From: JAJVID01 sp036565725
GTDB taxonomy: Bacteria; Acidobacteriota; Blastocatellia; RBC074
Reading direction: 5' to 3'
DNA: 14,478 nt
NCBI GenBank assembly: GCA_036565725.1
Contig: DATCXQ010000444.1
Coordinates: 1-14,478, forward strand
Part shown: piece after piece, positions 7,826-14,478 of the stretch
How the letters are laid out: every line of letters begins with the position of its first letter
Numbering within the stretch: the stretch's first letter is position 1
Notes under the pieces: model-generated
Told to the model about the DNA's origin: nothing
What the model saw: only the letters and a program-made list of their open reading frames with translations
Database searches by the model: none
Program-made: the position numbers and the translations under genes

Positions 7826-7854
7826 TTGCCTTGCTTCTTTCCCGAACCTATACT
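7826..7854 (+). promoter_or_regulatory. Possible sigma70-type promoter upstream of the 8142-9078 genes
   Basis: TTGCCT (7826-7831, four of six) and TATACT (7849-7854, five of six) are spaced by 17 bases. It would serve the plus-strand genes from 8142 on, with a palindromic element transcribed between promoter and gene. The 346-bp stretch 7796-8141 has no supported gene; it contains this site and the double palindrome. Confidence 0.4.
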
Positions 7855-7946
7855 TTCGCTCGTCCATCTCCAACTCCCTGCAATGACAACGACCCGATTC
7901 TTCAGCGACGAGTACGAGATATGAAGTCACGCATTAAGATTCTAGA

Positions 7947-8063
7947 GCGGTTTGCAAATCAGTGTAGGGGCAGACCTACGTGTCTGCCCCGGTGGGCGCC
8001 TGTGCGCTCAATTCGGGGCGGACACGCAGGTCCGCCCCTACCGTACACGCAATTGCAAACCGC
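7947..8063. repeat. Double palindrome in inverted arrangement
   Basis: The outer ends GCGGTTTGCAA (7947-7957) and TTGCAAACCGC (8053-8063) are perfect inverted repeats of 11 bp. Inside are two separate small hairpins. One has GGGGCAGAC and GTCTGCCCC arms (7967-7975, 7982-7990); the other has GGGGCGGAC and GTCCGCCCC arms (8015-8023, 8030-8038). The two hairpins are also near reverse complements of each other, so either a long stem or two short stems can form. The terminal inverted repeats give it the look of a small non-autonomous mobile repeat, but no target duplication was identified. Confidence 0.9.
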
Positions 8064-8141
8064 CCTTGAACTAAAGAAAAAAGGTTGGGACAGAGCAGCC
8101 TATTTTTTGAAGAAGATCTGACAAGGGTGTGGGCTTTCAAC

Positions 8142-8519
8142 ATGGCAATCCGCCATAACATGCGCGAGTCTTTCAGTATGAGTGTTGATTTCCAAATTCC
8201 TGGAAGAAAAGTAACCGCGCCGGAGATGGGTCGCATTTCCTTTCTCTCCAACTTCACAAAAAGAAGGTTTTCCGACCGCCCGCTGCTAACCATTCATTCG
8301 GGAGGGAGGAAGATAGAACTGAGCGCGGCCCGAGATGTTTGGCCTAGCGAAAGTGAAGGATACGTGTTTGAAAGCGTGGATTTCTTGATCCCCTATGCGA
8401 CATTCAAGGAAATGACAAAAGAGAAGAATATAAAAATGGCGCTGGATAGGGATGAATTCGACTTGCCCGGATGGATAAGTGGGCAGCTTAATAACCTGGT
8501 GGGAATGGTAGGGAACTAG
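8142..8519 (+). CDS. Conserved-looking protein of unknown function, start uncertain
   Basis: I do not recognise a named family. From the ATG at 8142 it would be 125 residues, without signal peptide or membrane helix. Recognisable stretches are GRISFLSNF, a beta-rich middle (PLLTIHSGGRKIEL), then LIPYATFKEM before a Leu/Asn-rich tail. The PY-x-x-F-x-x-x and alternating hydrophobic pattern resemble small beta-domain proteins I associate with Acidobacteriota, but that is only an impression. Base use is more AT-rich than in the neighbours. The stop lies one base before the MOSC gene ATG, so they are co-translated. The frame is open upstream to a TTG at 8085; ATGs at 8160 and 8178 are also possible. 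No start has a good Shine-Dalgarno, so a lost 5' end behind the palindrome is possible. Confidence 0.6.
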   Translation: MAIRHNMRESFSMSVDFQIPGRKVTAPEMGRISFLSNFTKRRFSDRPLLTIHSGGRKIELSAARDVWPSESEGYVFESVDFLIPYATFKEMTKEKNIKMALDRDEFDLPGWISGQLNNLVGMVGN

Positions 8520-8520
8520 A

Positions 8521-9078
8521 ATGACTGATGCGAAACATTTGACGACGGCGGAGCTTGAGGCCGGTTTAGACGCGATCCGCCAATCGCCCAAAGACGAAGG
8601 GGTCATCGCGTTGATTGTGCGGCGGCCGCAGGTCGATGCGCGGGAGGTTTTAGAGGAAGGAGCGCTGGACCTGGTCGAAGGTCTTGTCGGTGACAGTTGG
8701 AAAGTTCGCGCCAGTACCCGTACGCCTGACGGGGCGCCGCATCCCGACATGCAGCTCAACGTCATGAATGCGCGCGTGATCGCCCTGGTTGCGGGCGAGA
8801 AAGGGCGGTGGCCTCTGGCTGGTGATCAATTGTTTATTGACATGGATGTGAGCCAGGAAAATTTGCCGCCGGGGACACGCCTGGCTCTGGGCTCGGCCGT
8901 GATCGAAGTGACCGATCAACCTCACACCGGCTGTAAGAAATTCGCGGCGCGGTTTGGGTTGGACGCGTTAAAGTTGGTCAACTCTCCTGTCGGAAGACAA
9001 CTTCAGTTGCGCGGCGTGAACGCCAAGGTCGCGCAGCCTGGCGTGATTCGGGTTGGAGATTTGGTGAAGAAGCTTTAG
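8521..9078 (+). CDS. MOSC-domain protein
   Basis: This is a 185-residue cytosolic protein with a single MOSC domain (molybdenum cofactor sulfurase C-terminal type). The family signature is clear: a middle segment GDQLFIDMDVSQENLPPGTRL, then PHTGCKKFAARFG with the conserved cysteine C138, which in characterised relatives contacts the molybdenum cofactor or carries sulfur. VNAKV and GVIRVGD close the domain. Stand-alone MOSC proteins (YiiM/YuaD type) are linked to molybdoenzyme-dependent detoxification of N-hydroxylated compounds; the substrate here is not evident. AGGGA at 8510-8514 lies seven bases before the ATG. It forms a unit with the small gene upstream, and the peptidase gene follows after 22 bases. 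Confidence 0.92.
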   Translation: MTDAKHLTTAELEAGLDAIRQSPKDEGVIALIVRRPQVDAREVLEEGALDLVEGLVGDSWKVRASTRTPDGAPHPDMQLNVMNARVIALVAGEKGRWPLAGDQLFIDMDVSQENLPPGTRLALGSAVIEVTDQPHTGCKKFAARFGLDALKLVNSPVGRQLQLRGVNAKVAQPGVIRVGDLVKKL

Positions 9079-9089
9079 TACGTTTTCCG

Positions 9090-9095
9090 GGAGGG
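9090..9095 (+). promoter_or_regulatory. Strong ribosome binding site of the M16 peptidase
   Basis: GGAGGG lies five bases before the ATG at 9101. It is one of the best-matched Shine-Dalgarno sites among the plus-strand genes here and fixes the start. Confidence 0.8.
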
Positions 9096-9100
9096 AAAAG

Positions 9101-11863
9101 ATGAAAATTCATGCTTACAGAGCGGCGGCGAAGCTCCTGCTCATTGTCGTAATAATGGCGATTCCGGCTATTGCGGTCGCTCAGCAGATCGCGCCGCCGA
9201 AGATTCCGAACGAGAAATACACGCTCCAGAACGGTCTTACCGTCATTTTGCACGAAGACCATACGACGCCGATCGTCGCGGTCAACATCTGGTATCACGT
9301 CGGCTCGAAGAACGAGCGACGCGGGCGGACGGGGTTCGCGCACCTCTTCGAGCACATGATGTTTCAGGGGTCGAAGAATCACGACACCGACTATTTCAAG
9401 GCGATCGAAGCCATCGGCGCTACTGACCTCAACGGCACGACCAATAACGACCGCACTAATTACTTTCAGAACGTCCCTTCGCACGCGCTCGAACGTACGC
9501 TCTGGGTCGAGGCCGACCGAATGTGCTGCCTGCTCCCGGCGATGACGCAGGAGCGGGTGGACAACCAGCGCGAAGTCGTCAAGAACGAGCGGCGACAGGG
9601 CATAGACAATCAACCCTACGGACTGGTCGAAGAGCGGATGGACGCAGCGATGTACCCGACGCATCACCCATACAGTTGGCCGGTCATCGGGTACATGGAC
9701 GACCTGACCGCGGCGTCGAAGCAGGACGTGGAGAATTTCTTCAAGGAGTATTACACGCCGAACAACTGCACGCTGGTCGTCGCGGGCGACATCGACGTCG
9801 CGAAGACGAAGGCGATGGTCGAGAAGTATTTCGGCCCGATTCCGCCGGGGCCTCCCGTGGGCCGGATGAAGGAGTGGGTTCCGGAATTGCAGCGCGAAGT
9901 CCGTTTGAACATGGACGACCAGGCGCCTCTGCCGCGTCTTTACATCGCCTGGCACTCGCCCGCGCGCTTCTCGTCGGGCGAGCCCAACCTGGACCTGCTC
10001 GCCAGTATTATGGGGAGTGGCAAAACCTCGCGGCTTTACAAGCGACTCGTTTACGACTTGAAACTGGCGCAGAGCGTCTCGGTCGGCAACCCGGCGCAGG
10101 AGATAGGTGGCAAGTTCACGATCACGGTCACGGCGGCGCCGGGCAAGACGCTGGACGAGATCGAGCCGCTGGTCTGGGAAGAGGTCGAGAAGGTCAAGGC
10201 CGCTCCGCCGTCGGAAGAGGAGGTCGATCGCGCCCGCACTTCATTGCTGGCGGGCCTGCTGCGTGGACTTGAGCGCATCGGCGGCTTCGGCGGCAAGAGC
10301 GACCTGCTGGCCAATTATCAAACCTTCCTCGGCGACACGAATTTTCTGGAAAAGGATTTCGCGCGCTATTACGCCGTCACACCCGCGACGATTCACGCGG
10401 CGGCGCGGCGCTGGCTTCACGAAGGGCGCGCGGTGATGCGGGTGACGCCTATGCCGAAATACGCGGCGGGCGCTGAGGCGGCGGGCTTCGACCGCTCGAA
10501 AATGCCGGCTCTCGGCGACGCCGCCAATCTCACCCTGCCCGCGCTTCAACGCGCAAAGCTTTCGAACGGACTCGAAGTCGTCATCGCCGAGAGCCATAAG
10601 GTTCCGGCCGTGCAGATGAATTTGATCGTGCGCGGCGGCTGGTCAGCCGACCCGAAGGCGAAGCTCGGCCTTTCGTCCTTCACCGCCGCCCTGCAGACCG
10701 AAGGCACGGCGACGCGCTCCGCGCTGCAAATCAGCGACGAGTCCGAACGGTTCGGCGCGCAGATTGACGCAGGGTCTTTCCTCGACAGCGCGACCGTCAG
10801 TCTGAACGCGCTCAAGTCGCGCCTGGAACCTTCGATCGCGTTGTGGGCCGACTTGATTCTCAACCCTTCGTTCCCCGAGGCTGAAATCGAGCGCAAGCGC
10901 CAGCAGACGCTCGGACGCATCTTCTTCGAGAAGGGCAACCCGAGCGCGCTCGCGGTGCGCGTCATGCCAATTTTGCTTTACGGCGACGGCCACCCTTACT
11001 CCCAACCGCTCACAGGTTCCGGCACGCCCGAATCGGTCAAGGCTTTCACGCGCGACGACCTTGTCAATTACCACCGCGCCTGGTTCAAGCCGAACAACGC
11101 CACGCTCGTCGTGACCGGCGACACGACGCTCAAGGAGATCACGCCGCTGCTTGAAAAGGCCTTCGCCGCGTGGAAGCCTGGCGAGACGCCGAAAATCGTC
11201 GTCCCGCCGCGCGAACAGCCGAAGCAGACGGTCGTTTATATGATCGACAAGCCAGGAGCTGCGCAATCGGTCATCATCGGCGGCCACCTGCTCGCTCCGC
11301 GCAACGACCCGGACACCACGCCATTCGAAGTTCTCAACGCCATCCTCGGCGGCCAGTTCACGTCGCGCTTAAACATGAACCTGCGCGAAGAGAAGGGCTA
11401 CACCTACGGCGCGGGGACGTTCCCGTTCATGGCCAAAGGGCAAGGCCTCCTGGGCGTGTTCGCGCCCGTGCGGACGGACGTGACCAAGGAGTCACTCCAA
11501 GAACTGATGAAGGAGTTACGCGAGATTCGCGACGCGCGGCCCCCGACGATGGACGAGGTGAAATTCGCGCAGAGCAACCTGACGATGTCGCTGCCGGGAC
11601 AATACGAGACGGCGGGCGGGATCGCGGGCAAGATCGGCGACATAGTGACCTACGGCCTGCCGGACGACTTCTACTCGAAGTACCCGGCGGCGGTGAAGGC
11701 GACCACGCCCGAAGCGCTGACGGCGCTGGCAAAGAAGTGGTTGCTGCCCGGGCAAATGATCCTGCTCGTCGTCGGCGACCGCGCCGTGATCGAGCCGAAG
11801 ATCAAGGAGCTGAATTTGGGCCAGATCAATTTCATTGACGCTGACGGCAAGCCAATCAAGTAA
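9101..11863 (+). CDS. Secreted M16 (pitrilysin-type) zinc metallopeptidase, two-domain
   Basis: This is a 920-residue exported peptidase. Residues 1-27 form a signal peptide with a likely cut after AVA27, so it acts in the periplasm or outside. The N-terminal M16 half has the inverted zinc motif HLFEH (H81, catalytic E84, H85). E163 in VVKNERRQ is the probable third ligand. The C-terminal half starts near 487 (SNGLEVVIAESH) and has no HxxEH at the matching place. It keeps the R762 and Y769 pair (LREEKGYTYG) that completes the active-site chamber in trans. This is the usual fusion of an active and an inactive half, as alternative to separate subunits of about 450 residues. M16 enzymes degrade peptides inside a closed chamber. 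It probably shares transcription with the MOSC gene 22 bases upstream. Confidence 0.95.
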   Translation: MKIHAYRAAAKLLLIVVIMAIPAIAVAQQIAPPKIPNEKYTLQNGLTVILHEDHTTPIVAVNIWYHVGSKNERRGRTGFAHLFEHMMFQGSKNHDTDYFKAIEAIGATDLNGTTNNDRTNYFQNVPSHALERTLWVEADRMCCLLPAMTQERVDNQREVVKNERRQGIDNQPYGLVEERMDAAMYPTHHPYSWPVIGYMDDLTAASKQDVENFFKEYYTPNNCTLVVAGDIDVAKTKAMVEKYFGPIPPGPPVGRMKEWVPELQREVRLNMDDQAPLPRLYIAWHSPARFSSGEPNLDLLASIMGSGKTSRLYKRLVYDLKLAQSVSVGNPAQEIGGKFTITVTAAPGKTLDEIEPLVWEEVEKVKAAPPSEEEVDRARTSLLAGLLRGLERIGGFGGKSDLLANYQTFLGDTNFLEKDFARYYAVTPATIHAAARRWLHEGRAVMRVTPMPKYAAGAEAAGFDRSKMPALGDAANLTLPALQRAKLSNGLEVVIAESHKVPAVQMNLIVRGGWSADPKAKLGLSSFTAALQTEGTATRSALQISDESERFGAQIDAGSFLDSATVSLNALKSRLEPSIALWADLILNPSFPEAEIERKRQQTLGRIFFEKGNPSALAVRVMPILLYGDGHPYSQPLTGSGTPESVKAFTRDDLVNYHRAWFKPNNATLVVTGDTTLKEITPLLEKAFAAWKPGETPKIVVPPREQPKQTVVYMIDKPGAAQSVIIGGHLLAPRNDPDTTPFEVLNAILGGQFTSRLNMNLREEKGYTYGAGTFPFMAKGQGLLGVFAPVRTDVTKESLQELMKELREIRDARPPTMDEVKFAQSNLTMSLPGQYETAGGIAGKIGDIVTYGLPDDFYSKYPAAVKATTPEALTALAKKWLLPGQMILLVVGDRAVIEPKIKELNLGQINFIDADGKPIK

Positions 11864-11898
11864 AAAAAAGAATGATGGGGACGCGAAGTCAAAATGGA

Positions 11899-11970
11899 TA
11901 GCCACAGAGCACACAGAGGGCACAGAGGGCATAATGATTTCTCTGTGTTCTCTGTGCCCTGCGGTGGCTA
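11899..11970. repeat. ACACAGAG-type inverted repeat after the M16 gene
   Basis: The outer arms TAGCCAC (11899-11905) and GTGGCTA (11964-11970) are perfect. Inside, the left side is made of CACAGAG units and the right side of their complements CTCTGTG, with a GGGCACAGAG / CTCTGTGCCC pair. The whole can fold as one imperfect hairpin with internal microrepeats. It lies in the 176-bp gap before the next gene. Confidence 0.88.
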
Positions 11971-12039
11971 ACAGTCTTCATACATTTGAAAACTGGTATA
12001 GCGCGGATTGAGCGCGTGATAAACAATAGACAGCAAGCC

Positions 12040-12435
12040 ATGCCGGAGTATAGCTTCAGCAAAAGAAAACTACCGAGAGGCTACAGCTACCCGCTAAAAC
12101 GCGGTCTCTTGGATGAACTGCTTGACGAAGCGGAGTTGACCAAGATTGATACAGTCCACTACTGCTTTGATCTCAAATCAGACAACCTAATATTGCGGGG
12201 CAATTACTCTGGCGAGGCGCACAAAGGATGGGCAGCCGGGCTGTCAAGCATATGGTTATGGGCAGTGCGCTCTGAGGAGAGGAAAGTAGTTGAAAATGTT
12301 CTTGTCAATGAAGCGCTGCCGGCATTGATAATGTGGCTACGCAAAGCAGAACAAGAAGGCAATGTCTGGCGCGCTACATCACGCCATATTGACTTTCGAT
12401 TCAGGGATACACAACTGACCATAAACGAGTGGTGA
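12040..12435 (+). CDS. Hypothetical protein, unrecognised
   Basis: I do not recognise this 131-residue protein. It is soluble by eye, with a basic N-terminus (SKRKLPRGYSYPLKR), an acidic helix (LLDELLDEAEL), a beta-like middle (VHYCFDLKSDNLILRGNYSG) and several tryptophans (about 80-140). There is no signal peptide or clear catalytic motif. The ATG at 12040 is preferred over an in-frame TTG at 11986, because the latter lies just past the repeat and adds residues unlike the rest. Codons are visibly more A/T-ending than in alaS or the peptidase, which hints at a different origin or low expression. It is bounded upstream by an inverted repeat and lies 60 bases ahead of the cyclase gene, so it could be a separate unit. 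Confidence 0.6.
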   Translation: MPEYSFSKRKLPRGYSYPLKRGLLDELLDEAELTKIDTVHYCFDLKSDNLILRGNYSGEAHKGWAAGLSSIWLWAVRSEERKVVENVLVNEALPALIMWLRKAEQEGNVWRATSRHIDFRFRDTQLTINEW

Positions 12436-12495
12436 AATCAGGGCCAGCATCTTCGTAGGGCCATGTGAATTAGTCATAGGCGGCGGGATCAAACA

Positions 12496-13134
12496 ATGAA
12501 TGACGCGTCTCTCGATAACGAAAAATCTCTCGAACAAATCAATTCACGGCAGGCTCTGGGCCGACTGCTCAACGACATGATCAGCTTCCCTGAGCGGCGA
12601 GCGGAGATAGCGCAGAATATAGAAGACACTTTCGGCCAGTGTAAGGCCGTGCTGACGCTCGACATGAGCGGCTTTTCCAGAACCACGCAGCAGCACGGGA
12701 TAATCTCGTTCCTGCTGATGATCCATCAAATGCAGTTGATTTGCAGGCCCTGCGTCGAGCAATACGGGGGAACGGTGATCAAGACTGACGCCGACAACCT
12801 GTTCTGCCTGTTCGACACGGTCGCGGACGCGGTGAAGGCCAGCCGGGAGATCATCACTCGCCTCAACGCCGTGAATACGGTTCTGCCCGCAGACCGGCAG
12901 CTCTATGTCGCTTTCGGAATAGGGTATGGAAAAATCCTGAATATCGGTGATGAAGACATATTCGGCGACGAGATGAACCTGGCATGCAAGCTCGGCGAAG
13001 ACATTGCGGAGAGGGGAGAGATATTGTTGACCCCCGCCGCGCAAGCCGAACTGAACGGATCGGGCATAGCCATGCGCGAAGGCGCGATCAGCATATCGGG
13101 GATACATCTCAATTATTACTACGTCGAAAAATAG
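12496..13134 (+). CDS. Class III adenylate/guanylate cyclase domain protein
   Basis: This 212-residue soluble protein has a single cyclase homology domain (about 50-195) and no membrane helix. Metal-binding aspartates are D56 (TLDMSGFS) and D100 (KTDAD). K96 and D154 occupy the positions that select adenine in adenylyl cyclases such as Rv1625c. N161 is the transition-state asparagine, but the paired arginine four residues later is a lysine, K165 (NLACKLGED). So the substrate pocket predicts cAMP, with an unusual catalytic pair; activity may be reduced or altered. Class III cyclases work as homodimers. The N-terminal 50 residues are a short helical leader, with no receiver or GAF domain. It is five bases ahead of the kinase gene, so the two form one operon. 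No strong Shine-Dalgarno precedes the ATG. Confidence 0.88.
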   Translation: MNDASLDNEKSLEQINSRQALGRLLNDMISFPERRAEIAQNIEDTFGQCKAVLTLDMSGFSRTTQQHGIISFLLMIHQMQLICRPCVEQYGGTVIKTDADNLFCLFDTVADAVKASREIITRLNAVNTVLPADRQLYVAFGIGYGKILNIGDEDIFGDEMNLACKLGEDIAERGEILLTPAAQAELNGSGIAMREGAISISGIHLNYYYVEK

Positions 13135-13139
13135 AGGCT

Positions 13140-14000
13140 ATGAGGCGACTGGAGAAACGAGTCGAGGATCTGGTTCGTGACTGGGGCGTCGTTGTCCAGG
13201 ACACACTGGAGACTCAAAGCTCTTTTATAGCCCTCGGCAAACGCGGCGATCAGGCTGTCGCGCTTAAAGTGATACGGCAGCCTGGCGACGAGTGGCAATG
13301 CGGCGCCGTAATGGCCGCATTCGGCGCCAGGGGAATGGCGCGGGTTTATGAATACATCGAAGGCGCTCTGCTGCTCGAAAGGTTAAATCCGGGCGCTCAG
13401 CTCGCAAGCGTCGCCCTCGATGGTCGAGACGAAGAGGCGACGGAAATCCTGGCTGATGTGATTGACCGAATGTCTCGTCCGTGTGAATCATCGGATGAAC
13501 CATCGCGCGAAGAGTTTAAAGCGTTCGTCAGCGCGCAAGACTGGGGAAAGGGGTTTCAGCGCTATCTGGAGAGCGGCGATCGTCAAATCCCAGCCCGACT
13601 TGTAGCACAGGCCCGGCAATTGTATTTCGACCTCTGCGCGTCGCAACGAAGCGTCAGACTCCTTCACGGTGATCTTCAGCACTACAACGTTTTGTTTGAT
13701 TCTGATCGTGGTTGGTTAGCGATAGACCCGAAGGGCGTGATCGGTGAAGTTGAATACGAGATTGGGGCCAGTCTTCGGAATCCGGTTGAAAAACCTGAGC
13801 TGTTCGCCTCTCCGGAGACGGTCGAGAGAAGGCTCAGGTGTTTTGAAGCTAAATTGAAGCTGAACTACGACCGGGCGTTGGCTTGGGGATTTGCTCAAGC
13901 GGTTCTATCAGCAATCTGGTCAGTCGAGGACGGATTTGCGGTGGATGCCGGAAATCCTTCTCTTCGGCTGGCCAATGCGATCTGGCCAATCCTGAAATAG
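13140..14000 (+). CDS. APH(6)-like aminoglycoside/hydroxyurea phosphotransferase family kinase
   Basis: This 286-residue cytosolic kinase belongs to the APH fold. K43 (ALKVIRQ) is the ATP-phosphate lysine. The catalytic loop is HGDLQHYN with D178 and N183, and the Mg-binding aspartate is D196 in the IDPKGVIGE motif. IDPKG followed by a short acidic stretch and LRNP is characteristic of the APH(6)/hydroxyurea kinase subgroup (PF04655). Known members phosphorylate streptomycin or hydroxyurea, but many chromosomal relatives have unknown small-molecule substrates, so resistance is not established. The ATG at 13140 is taken as start. An in-frame start at 12984 would overlap the cyclase gene by 150 bases with unlikely Arg-rich sequence. 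Shine-Dalgarno AGAGG is close to the ATG. It is downstream partner of the cyclase. Confidence 0.87.
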   Translation: MRRLEKRVEDLVRDWGVVVQDTLETQSSFIALGKRGDQAVALKVIRQPGDEWQCGAVMAAFGARGMARVYEYIEGALLLERLNPGAQLASVALDGRDEEATEILADVIDRMSRPCESSDEPSREEFKAFVSAQDWGKGFQRYLESGDRQIPARLVAQARQLYFDLCASQRSVRLLHGDLQHYNVLFDSDRGWLAIDPKGVIGEVEYEIGASLRNPVEKPELFASPETVERRLRCFEAKLKLNYDRALAWGFAQAVLSAIWSVEDGFAVDAGNPSLRLANAIWPILK

Positions 14001-14051
14001 TCAGGGCAGAACCTGATGTCAGGACACTTTTGAAAAAAAGGCTTTGGTTTT

Positions 14052-14409
14052 CGCCGCGTGAGCGGCGGCTGACTTTAGCCCGGCCGTTTCAACGCTTGTC
14101 ATTACCCAAATCTTTCGAGATAACCGATTCTTGCTTTTCGCCCTGAAAGGGCGGTGGAAATTAGCCGGCGGTGGAACCGCCGGTAACTGAGCGCCGACCT
14201 GTCGCGCCCCGGCAGGGGCGCGGGACGGAACTTTGAACTGCGAAACTTCTTTTCCCCGCGCTCTGATCCCGCACCCCTGCCGGGGCGCAAAGCAATAACG
14301 ACTGGCATTCCGGCGGTTCCACCGCCGGCTAATTTCCGCCGCCCTTTCAGGGCGCAAAGCAAGAATCGCTCATCTCGAAAGATTTGGGTAACGACAAGCG
14401 TTTCAACGC
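14052..14409. repeat. Large modular nested palindrome, about 360 bp
   Basis: The left arm (14091-14187) and the right arm (14306-14402) are long imperfect reverse complements, sharing AACGCTTGTC, CCCAAATCTTTCGAGAT, CCCTGAAAGGGCGG and CCGGCGGTGGAACCGCCGG stretches. Several modules are themselves small palindromes: CGCCGC-GTGA-GCGGCG (14052-14067), CGCCCTGAAAGGGCG (about 14139-14153) and GCGCCCCGGCAGGGGCGC (14204-14221), with a partner of the last at 14267-14288. An 11-bp direct repeat CGTTTCAACGC bounds the arms (14085-14095, 14399-14409). Open frames across it are repeat translations, not genes. The last 70 bases of the window contain only a small TTGCGCG / CGAGCAA hairpin (14421-14439). Confidence 0.9.
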
Positions 14410-14478
14410 CGGGAAGCGGCTTGCGCGTAGCGCGAGCAATTAAGTTTTCACCTGAAGTTAGATTTTCGTCTACGGGCT

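Noticed and set aside
7792..8121. Open frame of 109 codons overlapping the end of the deacetylase gene
   Set aside because: Half of it is translation of the double palindrome 7947-8063, and it has no recognisable protein pattern or ribosome site.
8978..9955. 325-codon minus-strand open frame
   Set aside because: It is antisense to the MOSC and M16 genes, is Arg/Val/His-rich without a domain pattern, and spans the gap between two real genes.
12984..13139. N-terminal extension of the kinase starting inside the cyclase gene
   Set aside because: It would be an Arg/His-rich shadow of the cyclase reading frame; the APH-like sequence starts after 13140.
14019..14362. Two minus-strand open frames of 86 and 112 codons
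   Set aside because: They are translations of the terminal palindromic element, with Gly/Arg-rich sequence; such frames are frequent false genes over repeats.
14052..14409. Insertion sequence
   Set aside because: No transposase or open frame of the right kind lies between the arms; it can only be a non-autonomous element.

Overview
This is a high-GC bacterial chromosomal stretch, about 60% G+C by eye. It reads like an Acidobacteriota genome, most plausibly Blastocatellia or Pyrinomonadales. That placement is inference: it rests on protein style and on large, GC-rich, modular inverted repeats that occupy almost every intergenic gap. No rRNA or tRNA gene and no phylogenetic marker beyond alaS is present to fix it. 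The window holds twelve supported protein genes: two on the minus strand at the left end and ten on the plus strand. I see no CRISPR array, transposase, phage gene or tRNA gene.

Left end (1-1955): a nested inverted-repeat region (1-225) is followed by a two-gene minus-strand operon. It encodes a TerB-like protein (1670-1062) and a classical short-chain dehydrogenase/reductase (1058-285). A divergent spacer then carries a good sigma70-type promoter (1855-1883) for alaS.

Centre (1956-7795): alaS is complete, with all four editing-site zinc ligands. It is followed by a near-perfect 27-bp-arm hairpin that contains the ribosome binding site of an orphan MacB/FtsX-type ABC permease. Next comes a stop-to-start block of 7-bp tandem repeats in inverted orientation. 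After it lies a coupled pair: an integral-membrane flippase-like protein (LPG synthase TM family) and a ChbG/HpnK-family deacetylase. The pair suggests envelope glycolipid or hopanoid chemistry.

Right-centre (7796-11863): an unrecognised small conserved-looking protein sits behind a possible promoter with a double palindrome between them. It lies one base ahead of a MOSC-domain protein. A secreted two-domain M16 metallopeptidase follows, with an active N-terminal half and an inactive C-terminal half.

Right end (11864-14478): another inverted repeat is followed by an unrecognised, relatively AT-rich small gene. A two-gene unit then encodes a soluble class III nucleotidyl cyclase and an APH(6)-like small-molecule kinase. 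In the cyclase the transition-state arginine is replaced by lysine. The window closes with a roughly 360-bp nested palindromic element bounded by an 11-bp direct repeat.

The most distinctive feature is not a gene. At least six different inverted-repeat families fill the gaps, several of them reaching to within a few bases of start codons. No complete new defence or metabolic system is evident. The cyclase-kinase pair and the repeat-embedded translation starts are the best candidates for follow-up.
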